From the NCBI RefSeq assembly GCF_905372335.1, contig NZ_CAJPOU010000080.1:1-5043 (forward strand): 5,043 nucleotides of DNA, in the 5' to 3' direction. Shown here piece by piece: positions 1-5,043 of this stretch. The stretch comes from Streptococcus sp. A12. GTDB lineage: Bacteria > Bacillota > Bacilli > Lactobacillales > Streptococcaceae. Within the stretch, counting starts at the first letter, position 1. The number at the start of each line of letters is the position of its first letter. The position numbers and the translations under genes are program-made. The notes under the pieces are model-generated. The model made no database searches. It worked only from the letters and a program-made list of their open reading frames with translations, and had not been told where the DNA came from.

Positions 1-1881
1 GCAGTCGCAGAATCCATTTATCCGAAACAAAAAGGTGGAGAGAAGGGAAATGCTGAATACTTCCGTAAGTCTTCTATATCTCTGTTTAATGCTCTGACAA
101 TGGCTTTGATGGATCGAGCTAATGAAACCTATCAAAATGGTGAAGACGATGCCTGGGATACCATTACGATCCCTAACGTTGCGAAATTCTTGGCGACAAT
201 GGGGTCTGAAGAAGTTTTTGTAGATGGTGCTGGTGAAATCGTCGAGAATCCAAGCAGAGAACAACAAGTATCGAAGAAGTCAAAAATCACAGTTTATTTT
301 GATAATTTGAGACAAGTCAATCAAAAACAATTCTCAAAATTTAGACAAATGGCGGATATCGAATTTCGTGCTTCAGACTTTGGTGGTGATGAAACCAAAG
401 GGAATGTCTACTCTAGTATGATGACAGGTATCAACCTGTTCTTGCAAGACAACGTGGCCAAACTGACTTCTAAAAACTCTATTGACTTAGAGTCTTTTGG
501 TTTCCCACGTCGATTGTCTGTCAAGCTGAGATCAAGCACCAACAGTCAGCTTAAAAATGAATTCAAGCACAAAACTGCTAAAGTAACGATTACAGGATTG
601 AAGAAGTGGGGCAAAGTAGAAAAGAAAGTCGATTATGTAAAGCAAGCGACGGCTTTAGTCGATGGGGAAGGCTATCTGACTTATGCCATCGAGCCTAAAC
701 TTCCAGATCAGTTTACGGTAACGATTGATTTCAACCATAAGAACAATGGCCATTCCCCTGTTCGAAATCAAGTCTTCCAGTTCTCAGCTGAAAAAGTCTA
801 TCGAAAAGATGGAGATAGTTTAGAACTAGATGAGTATACCAAGAAGCCGATTTTAGATCATATCGATATAACCGTCTTAAAGACTCAAGAAGACACCCAA
901 AATCTTCTTCAGGAGTCGGATATTGAACTGGTATATTCAGATAAACCGAAAGTAATCTACCTGGTAACACCGCCAAACCGCACAGAGTACAATGGGATTG
1001 TTTCTTTGTTCTTAGATCAGTTATACAATGCCAATTATGAGCTTGCATTAACAAATGGTCGGAAATGTATCAATCGCATTCTCCATATCTTGGATGAGTT
1101 TACAAACATGCCAGCTATTCCTCACATGGATACGAAGATTTCTATCGGATTGGGGCAAAACATTCTCTATTACCTATGGATTCAAAATCTGGAGCAACTG
1201 TACAATGTGTATGGCCAAAATGTTGCTCAAACCATTATGGATAACTGTTCATTGAAGGTTTATGTTAAAACAACATCTTCAGATACCAATAAGAAATTTA
1301 GTGCTGAGTTGGGTACACGTACCATCACCAGAAGACGGCGCTCTAGCAATATCCTGGACGAAGCCAATCCAAATGTAGCTGTCGAGAATCCAAAACAGGA
1401 GTTGTTGACACCAACACAATTGGCCAAGCTCCAGGAAGGAGAAGCGGTTATCTTACGTGGGGTCAAGGGACGGGATAATGTTGGACGTAAGGTCACAACG
1501 GATCCAATCTTCGCACATGACAAGAACAGCTTCCCTTACAAGTACATGTTCTTACAAGAGGAGTTTGATACCTCAATGACTCTTGCGGATATTCCAGTCG
1601 AAAGTGCACACCGTGAGCTAGAGCTTCAGGAAATAGCAGTTGATGCTGGTACAGCCTTTAACAACATTATCGACTGGAGGCAACGTTTGACTATGTCTCT
1701 TCTCAGCAACAATGGAGAAACTCCTAAATTATCAGGTCGTCACAGTAAAGGACAAAAGGTGAAAACCCAATCATTTACTTCCACAGATGAACTATTCCAG
1801 GCAGCTGTAGCTAGTGTTATTCAAGGTGACTATGATTATTATGATGACGGAGATGAGTTCTTTGCGGATGAAGTTATCTAA
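1..1881 (+). CDS. virD4: VirD4/TraG-family type IV coupling protein, 5'-truncated
   Basis: This is the C-terminal 626 residues of a conjugative coupling ATPase, which docks the relaxase-DNA complex to the type IV secretion channel at the inner face of the membrane. The frame is open to base 1, so the membrane anchor and Walker A lie outside the window; the Met codon at position 100 is internal. Visible in window numbering: a helical segment with YFRKSS near residues 20-30; a Walker B strand ending in Asp365-Glu366 (ILHILDEFTNMP); and the TraG/TraD C-terminal motor block with the sensor-like QNLEQLYNVYG, DNCSLKVYVK (about 414-423) and ELGTRTI (about 436-442), followed by a basic RRRR cluster. 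Residues about 170-310 look like a beta-rich insertion between the two halves of the motor domain. The tail is strongly acidic (DYDYYDDGDEFF). The fold assignment is firm; the full length, perhaps around 900 residues, is inferred. No convincing terminator follows before the next promoter. Confidence 0.88.
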   Translation, partial: AVAESIYPKQKGGEKGNAEYFRKSSISLFNALTMALMDRANETYQNGEDDAWDTITIPNVAKFLATMGSEEVFVDGAGEIVENPSREQQVSKKSKITVYFDNLRQVNQKQFSKFRQMADIEFRASDFGGDETKGNVYSSMMTGINLFLQDNVAKLTSKNSIDLESFGFPRRLSVKLRSSTNSQLKNEFKHKTAKVTITGLKKWGKVEKKVDYVKQATALVDGEGYLTYAIEPKLPDQFTVTIDFNHKNNGHSPVRNQVFQFSAEKVYRKDGDSLELDEYTKKPILDHIDITVLKTQEDTQNLLQESDIELVYSDKPKVIYLVTPPNRTEYNGIVSLFLDQLYNANYELALTNGRKCINRILHILDEFTNMPAIPHMDTKISIGLGQNILYYLWIQNLEQLYNVYGQNVAQTIMDNCSLKVYVKTTSSDTNKKFSAELGTRTITRRRRSSNILDEANPNVAVENPKQELLTPTQLAKLQEGEAVILRGVKGRDNVGRKVTTDPIFAHDKNSFPYKYMFLQEEFDTSMTLADIPVESAHRELELQEIAVDAGTAFNNIIDWRQRLTMSLLSNNGETPKLSGRHSKGQKVKTQSFTSTDELFQAAVASVIQGDYDYYDDGDEFFADEVI

Positions 1882-1909
1882 AAAGATGTACAACAAGTTA
1901 TATAAACAC

Positions 1910-1938
1910 TTGCAAGAAAAAATGATGTTTGTTATAAT
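1910..1938 (+). promoter_or_regulatory. Strong sigma-A promoter for the lipoprotein gene
   Basis: A TTGCAA -35 (1910-1915) is separated by exactly 17 bases from a perfect TATAAT -10 (1933-1938). The -10 is preceded by TG plus one base (1930-1932), an extended -10. Transcription would start near 1945, leaving a leader of about 20 bases. A short inverted repeat, CAAGT (1894-1898) and ACTTG (1908-1912), overlaps the -35 and could be an operator, but five-base arms are weak evidence. The near-consensus match suggests high expression independent of the upstream transfer operon. Confidence 0.8.
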
Positions 1939-1954
1939 GAGGTAAATAATGATT

Positions 1955-1960
1955 AGGAGA
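1955..1960 (+). promoter_or_regulatory. Ribosome binding site AGGAGA with two adjacent ATG starts
   Basis: AGGAGA lies just before two consecutive ATG codons at 1965 and 1968. The core AGGAG (1955-1959) is 5 bases from the first and 8 from the second. The second gives the more usual spacing, so the lipoprotein may really start at 1968, one residue shorter. The signal peptide is unaffected either way. Confidence 0.7.
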
Positions 1961-1964
1961 AAAA

Positions 1965-2465
1965 ATGATGAAAGCAAAGCACTTTTTAAGAATTGTTCTA
2001 GTAGGGTTAGCCTTGATTTTACTAGGGGCATGTGGTCAAAAATCACCTGATTCTATTGCTAAAAATGTGCTAAAAGATAGCTATACAGGCTTCTCACCAG
2101 AACATGGTTATGAGAGTAGTGATTTTAAGGGTGGAGTAGGAACTACCTTGAAATTTGATAAAGAAAAACGAACTATCTCAAATAACGACGGTGAAAGTAT
2201 CAATTATAGTGTTCTTTCAGAGGAACAAGTGAAGGCAATCCCAGCTGATTTCAGAGGTACCCTAGTTAGTTTAGAGAGTCAGCTGAAAGGAAAGGATAAC
2301 TTTACAATCGCTGTTGATTATCAAGATATAGATAAACCTGAAGAAGCTCGCTCTTATTATCAAGTCGTCTTGACCGAGGGTGGCAAAAAAATCCGAATCA
2401 TTGAACTCCGTCGTGGCTACAAAGAAGACAATGCTTTCTATGATTTCAACGGAACCGCAGATTAA
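1965..2465 (+). CDS. Small secreted lipoprotein of a conjugative element, possible exclusion protein
   Basis: The gene encodes a 166-residue membrane-anchored lipoprotein. The N-terminus is a type II signal peptide: positive residues (K3, K5, R9), a hydrophobic core (about 10-20) and lipobox L20-G21-A22-C23. The mature protein should be lipidated on Cys23 and face the outside. The remaining 143 residues are polar, with Lys/Glu/Asp-rich alternating strand-like stretches (TLKFDKEKRTIS, FTIAVDYQD, YYQVVLTEGGKKIRIIELRR), suggesting a small beta-rich domain; I recognise no named family and see no catalytic motif. It has its own promoter upstream and a terminator immediately downstream, so it is a separate transcription unit between the coupling protein and VirB6-like genes. 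In ICEBs1 the lipoprotein YddJ blocks redundant transfer by acting on the VirB6 homologue ConG, so an exclusion role is a reasonable hypothesis from context. Alternatives are a surface component of the mating channel or an adhesin-like accessory. Lipoprotein status is secure; function is not. Confidence 0.85.
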   Translation: MMKAKHFLRIVLVGLALILLGACGQKSPDSIAKNVLKDSYTGFSPEHGYESSDFKGGVGTTLKFDKEKRTISNNDGESINYSVLSEEQVKAIPADFRGTLVSLESQLKGKDNFTIAVDYQDIDKPEEARSYYQVVLTEGGKKIRIIELRRGYKEDNAFYDFNGTAD

Positions 2466-2472
2466 CTTACAA

Positions 2473-2499
2473 AAGTCTCAATTACTTGAGGCTTTTTTT
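2473..2499 (+). terminator. Rho-independent terminator of the lipoprotein gene
   Basis: A nine-pair stem, AAGTCTCAA (2473-2481) with TTGAGGCTT (2486-2494), contains one G-U pair and closes a four-base TTAC loop. It runs into seven consecutive Ts (2493-2499). It begins seven bases after the lipoprotein stop codon and separates that gene from the VirB6-like operon. Confidence 0.88.
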
Positions 2500-2513
2500 G
2501 TTGTCAGAATTTC

Positions 2514-2563
2514 ATTGTCCCTTTAAAAACGATTTTGCAATTATCGAATATGATAGGGGTATC
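2514..2563 (+). promoter_or_regulatory. Promoter region of the virB6-like operon; repeat copy A
   Basis: This stretch lies between the terminator and the chosen start codon at 2588, and it is repeated imperfectly at 4991-5039. The first 15 bases (ATTGTCCCTTTAAAA) are identical in both copies. Two promoter readings are possible. One is a -35 TTGTCC (2515-2520) with an 18-base spacer and AATTAT (2539-2544), preceded by TG plus one base. The other is a -10 TATGAT (2549-2554) with no good -35, which would suggest an activator-dependent promoter. Both readings place the transcript start between the terminator and the ribosome site at 2576. Promoter function is inferred; the repeat is directly seen. 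Confidence 0.5.
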
Positions 2564-2575
2564 TTAGAAAGAAAG

Positions 2576-2579
2576 AAGG
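2576..2579 (+). promoter_or_regulatory. Ribosome binding site that favours the GTG start at 2588
   Basis: AAGG at 2576-2579, within a purine-rich stretch (GAAAGAAAGAAGG), is eight bases before GTG 2588. The in-frame upstream TTG at 2486 lies inside the terminator hairpin and has no ribosome site, and the in-frame ATG at 2615 is not preceded by a purine-rich site. This makes GTG 2588 the best start. Confidence 0.6.
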
Positions 2580-2587
2580 TATCTTTA

Positions 2588-4624
2588 GTGCACTATCAAA
2601 CCTTTTCAGATTTGATGAATGAGGTCAAAGATCTCAACGGTGATATCACAGGCGAGAATGCAAAAAAGTTGGCAGAGTTCTATTCCTATTGGAATAACTA
2701 TTTAGAACCGACCCCTGCATTTATGGCATTTCTCACCTATTTACCAGGAGGGATTGCCAAGGCTCTTTATCAAATCACTTCCAGCCTAGAACATGTTTTT
2801 AATAATATGTTCAAGCTCTTTGGCCTCTTCGGTTATCTGGGAGACCAGAAGACGATTATCGGTCAGTTCTTTTACTGGTTTCAGGTGTTGGGGACGTCCT
2901 TGTTCACCCTGATTTTGGTCGTGTCGGCTGTTGCAGGAGTTTTTACTAAGCCAGTAAAGTATAAGGGGGTTATCATCAATTTCCTTTTGGTAACGGCTGT
3001 AACTGCCGTATTGCCACTAGCTTTGACCACTATCTCAACAGCAGTGGCACAGGATGCCATGTCTATCCAGACAGTCTCCAGTGAAGCCCCTTCTGGTAGT
3101 CAGCCAACTTCCTCCTTGGCTCTTCAGCCCATGAAAAATAATGTGGTAGACTTAAAAGTTTTGATCTACAAGGATTTTTCTACGGAGCTGTTTCCAATGG
3201 ATGATTATGGCTATATCAAGCCCGTTCAGAAGGGATCAACTCCTGTCAATAATATCACGGATAATCCTGACCAACGGGATACGACTGATTTTGCGACCAA
3301 GATTGATTTTGGAGCAAACTATGGAACAACAAATCCAAAAATGATACAGGATATAGAAAAATATGATAAAATACCAGGAATTAAAGGCTTGTTCCTCCAT
3401 AAATTAAATTCCAATGATACTGGAGTTGAAACCATTACAGAACACCGAGTCATTAATCAATTGAGTGCTTTTGAATCAGTCTATATGCGCTATAAAGTCA
3501 ACTGGATAGGGATGTTTCTTCAGTACATTATCCTGATTGTTCTATTGATCAGCATGATCATCAAGCTCGTCAAATCAGTTTTTGATATTGTGATTGAAGC
3601 GATGATCTCTCCGATTCTTGGATACAGTTCTCTATCAAACTCAAAGAAATACAAAGAGTTGTTAAGAACCATTGGCGGAGCCTTAGCAGGAATCATCTTT
3701 GAAGTTATCATTATGCGTGTAACGCTTGAGATTTTCAGAGATTTACCAATCCTTTCTGTCTCAGCTGTATCGAAGCTTTCTGGCGGATTCTTTGACGGAC
3801 TCAACATGTGGGAACAGTGCCTAGCAGCTGCCTTTGTTTATGTTGGAGTATTCTTCGCAGCTATGCAAGGAGTGGCCATGATCGAGCGCTGGCTTGGAGT
3901 TTCAACAGGTCATAGTGAAACAGCTCAACAACTGCTCGGAGCTATGATGATGGGAAATGCTTTTGCGGCTGGAGCAGGCGGTCTCTTTAATGGTGGTATG
4001 GCACTTGGTCAATTTGGTATGGATATGGCAAAAAAAGCTCCAGATGCCTTGTCTAAAGGAAGTCAGATTCTAGGAAATAGCCTAGCAAGAACTGGAGGTG
4101 GTATTCAAGGTGCTTTGAACTCTGTAAAAGACCAAGGCTTGATGAATGCGGTCAAAGGTGGTGTAAGTAATATGGTTGATTTGGCAGAATGGAAAGCATT
4201 TGAAGCCATGCAAAATGGGAAAGGGGCAGTTGGCAATGTTTTAGATAAGCTGGATGATAAGGCTGCCTCTGCTCAAAATGCGACCTATAACGCTCTGAAA
4301 AATGATGCGGTTCCTGGAATTGATCAGCCTGGGCCGATTGATATTCCTGAGCCTCCAATTGATCCAGGAACAACGGATGCACCTATTGTAGATCCAACTC
4401 CTTCAGCTGAAGGAATGGAGTCCCCAATTCAAGATCCAAATCCACCTGCAGATGCACCAGTTTCAGAATCGACACCACCAGCACAGCCTGATTCTTCTCA
4501 ACAAAAATTTCAACAGAGTATGAATCAAATGAACTACATGAACCAACAAATGCAACAAGCAGGACAGCGTATGCAAGGGGGACGTCATATCACTGGCGCT
4601 GAGAGTGATGACGAAGAAGAATAG
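2588..4624 (+). CDS. VirB6/TrbL-like polytopic membrane protein of the conjugation channel
   Basis: From GTG 2588 this is a 678-residue membrane protein, probably the VirB6/TrbL-type channel component of the type IV secretion system. In this numbering, likely membrane spans are at about 96-119, 128-151, 307-327, 363-381 and 411-429, with a further hydrophobic, possibly re-entrant segment at about 330-346 (FDIVIEAMISPILGY). Positive residues between spans 1 and 2 (TKPVKYK) and after span 3 place those loops inside. The 155-residue polar stretch between spans 2 and 3 should therefore be outside, like the large loop of VirB6 proteins. After the last span come a Gly/Ala/Met-rich region (about 450-510), a helical stretch, a Pro/Asp-rich disordered linker (about 574-636), a Gln/Met-rich segment (about 637-663) and an acidic end (SDDEEE). 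The family assignment rests on topology and position after virD4, not on a diagnostic motif. The frame is open further upstream to a TTG at 2486, but that lies in a terminator. The next gene follows after eight bases. Confidence 0.75.
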   Translation: MHYQTFSDLMNEVKDLNGDITGENAKKLAEFYSYWNNYLEPTPAFMAFLTYLPGGIAKALYQITSSLEHVFNNMFKLFGLFGYLGDQKTIIGQFFYWFQVLGTSLFTLILVVSAVAGVFTKPVKYKGVIINFLLVTAVTAVLPLALTTISTAVAQDAMSIQTVSSEAPSGSQPTSSLALQPMKNNVVDLKVLIYKDFSTELFPMDDYGYIKPVQKGSTPVNNITDNPDQRDTTDFATKIDFGANYGTTNPKMIQDIEKYDKIPGIKGLFLHKLNSNDTGVETITEHRVINQLSAFESVYMRYKVNWIGMFLQYIILIVLLISMIIKLVKSVFDIVIEAMISPILGYSSLSNSKKYKELLRTIGGALAGIIFEVIIMRVTLEIFRDLPILSVSAVSKLSGGFFDGLNMWEQCLAAAFVYVGVFFAAMQGVAMIERWLGVSTGHSETAQQLLGAMMMGNAFAAGAGGLFNGGMALGQFGMDMAKKAPDALSKGSQILGNSLARTGGGIQGALNSVKDQGLMNAVKGGVSNMVDLAEWKAFEAMQNGKGAVGNVLDKLDDKAASAQNATYNALKNDAVPGIDQPGPIDIPEPPIDPGTTDAPIVDPTPSAEGMESPIQDPNPPADAPVSESTPPAQPDSSQQKFQQSMNQMNYMNQQMQQAGQRMQGGRHITGAESDDEEE

Positions 4625-4632
4625 GCTGAACT

Positions 4633-4914
4633 ATGGATTTAACAGGGAAGAACATTGTTATCACAGGAAGTCTACGTCCTCTAAGTCGAGAAGAAGCCAT
4701 CCGATTTTTAGAAAGTAAAGGAGCTGTCGTTCAAAACTACGTATCTTCTAGGACAGATATATTGGTTTTAGGACACAAGCAGTTGAATCTTTTTGATCTA
4801 GATAAAAGGTCTAAAAAGCATGATGAAGCGCTTAGACGAATATCAGACGGTCAATCCATCACTTTCCTTTCAGAAGAATCATTCTTTGATTTAGTTAAGA
4901 AGTCTCAAGATTGA
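4633..4914 (+). CDS. Single BRCT-domain protein in the transfer operon
   Basis: This 93-residue protein is almost entirely one BRCT domain of the bacterial LigA/exonuclease-associated type. Visible hallmarks are strand 1 with the Thr11-Gly12 pair (GKNIVITGSL), the SREEA helix (18-22), the Gly30 turn before strand 2 (KGAVVQNYVS), the SSRTDILVLG strand 3 motif (38-47), a lysine-containing SKKHDEALRR helix (60-69) and the closing ITFLSEESFFDLV. Thr11-Gly12 and a lysine in the second helix match the positions used for phosphopeptide binding in other BRCT domains, but bacterial single domains may instead bind DNA ends or protein partners. There is no ligase or nuclease domain. It starts eight bases after the virB6-like stop with a modest AGG-type ribosome site (4623-4625), so it is probably translationally coupled and co-transcribed. 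A role in processing or protecting transferred DNA is plausible but unproven. Confidence 0.88.
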   Translation: MDLTGKNIVITGSLRPLSREEAIRFLESKGAVVQNYVSSRTDILVLGHKQLNLFDLDKRSKKHDEALRRISDGQSITFLSEESFFDLVKKSQD

Positions 4915-4924
4915 GGCTTCTTTT
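4897..4924 (+). terminator. Rho-independent terminator overlapping the BRCT stop codon
   Basis: The arms AAGAAGTCTCAA (4897-4908) and TTGAGGCTTCTT (4911-4922) can pair over up to 12 positions with one G-U pair, around a GA centre; the real loop is probably four bases. TTTT (4921-4924) follows the G+C-containing part. The left arm encodes the last codons of the BRCT gene and the right arm contains its TGA. The core arms AAGTCTCAA and TTGAGGCTT are identical to those of the terminator at 2473-2499. Confidence 0.82.
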
Positions 4925-4933
4925 ATTGCACAA

Positions 4934-4956
4934 AAAAAGTATATAACTTTTTATAC
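4934..4956. repeat. AT-rich inverted repeats in the right-hand intergenic region
   Basis: Two overlapping dyads are visible. AAAAAGT (4934-4940) pairs with ACTTTTT (4946-4952) around ATATA, and GTATA (4939-4943) mirrors TATAC (4952-4956). The stems contain almost no G+C, so a stable terminator is unlikely; a protein-binding site or chance in AT-rich DNA are both possible. It lies between the operon terminator and repeat copy B. Confidence 0.35.
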
Positions 4957-4990
4957 AATTTATTTCTGAAGGATGATGGGGGGAAATGCT

Positions 4991-5039
4991 ATTGTCCCTT
5001 TAAAAGATATTTTCGATTATTCATTATAATGTGAGTGTC
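4991..5039 (+). promoter_or_regulatory. Putative promoter of the next gene; repeat copy B
   Basis: This is the second copy of the element at 2514-2563. By hand alignment 38 of 48 aligned positions agree, with gaps of two and one bases. It includes TTGTCC (4992-4997) followed after 17 bases by GATTAT (5015-5020), and a perfect TATAAT at 5025-5030 that aligns with TATGAT of copy A but has no obvious -35 at 17 bases. No gene start is visible in the remaining bases, so the gene it would serve lies beyond the right edge. Confidence 0.45.
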
Positions 5040-5043
5040 AAAA

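Noticed and set aside
731..1054. Antisense open frame of about 107 codons inside the coupling protein gene.
   Set aside because: It lies wholly within a clearly coding, conserved ATPase gene and its translation shows no recognisable family; it is a shadow frame, as are the other antisense frames at 1260-1523, 1792-2046, 3520-3807 and 4152-4382.
1055..1255. Alternative + strand frame of 66 codons.
   Set aside because: It overlaps the Walker B and motor region of the coupling protein in another frame and has no independent coding signal.
1882..1912. Possible terminator after the coupling protein gene, based on CAAGT/ACTTG.
   Set aside because: The stem is only five pairs with a nine-base loop and no T-run follows; it overlaps the lipoprotein promoter -35 and is at most an operator candidate.
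2541..2550. Resemblance of TTATCGAATA in copy A to the streptococcal ComX (cin) box TACGAATA.
   Set aside because: The match is only six of eight bases and the motif is not kept in copy B, so competence-sigma control is not supported.
4973..5029. Possible 18-codon peptide (starting MMGGNAIVPLK) overlapping repeat copy B.
   Set aside because: Copy A encodes a similar IVPLK string but has no start codon in that frame, and the gaps between the copies shift the frame, so the similarity is better explained as a conserved DNA element.

Overview
The window looks like part of the DNA-transfer module of an integrative and conjugative element (ICE) or conjugative plasmid from a low-GC Gram-positive bacterium, most likely Streptococcus. 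The reasons are an AT-rich composition, a VirD4-type coupling protein followed by a polytopic VirB6-type membrane protein, a short lipoprotein with a Gram-positive lipobox, AGGAG-type ribosome sites and compact U-tailed terminators. The layout resembles the Tn5252-like streptococcal ICE families, but I cannot name the element from sequence alone. No relaxase, integrase, attachment site, insertion sequence, CRISPR array, tRNA or rRNA is visible.

Layout, all genes on the + strand. (1) Positions 1-1881: C-terminal part of a VirD4/TraG-family coupling ATPase, cut by the left window edge, with Walker B and the TraG/TraD C-terminal motor region but without Walker A. (2) Positions 1910-2499: a self-contained unit made of a strong sigma-A promoter, a 166-residue lipoprotein gene and a rho-independent terminator. 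(3) Positions 2514-4924: a promoter region, then a two-gene operon coding for a VirB6/TrbL-like multi-spanning membrane protein and a 93-residue single-BRCT-domain protein, closed by a second terminator that overlaps the BRCT stop codon. (4) Positions 4925-5043: intergenic DNA with an AT-rich palindrome and a second copy of the promoter-region repeat, presumably driving the next gene beyond the right edge.

How the parts may work together: the coupling protein would bring the relaxase-DNA complex to the type IV secretion channel, and the VirB6-like protein would form part of the membrane channel. The lipoprotein is the least explained gene. It sits directly upstream of the VirB6-like gene, is insulated by its own promoter and terminator, and should be expressed independently of the transfer operon. 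That arrangement suggests an entry-exclusion lipoprotein, by analogy with YddJ and its VirB6-type target ConG in ICEBs1, but it is an inference. The second point of note is a roughly 50-bp imperfect repeat (2514-2563 and 4991-5039). Each copy lies after a terminator and contains promoter-like hexamers, which suggests that two transfer transcription units are controlled together.
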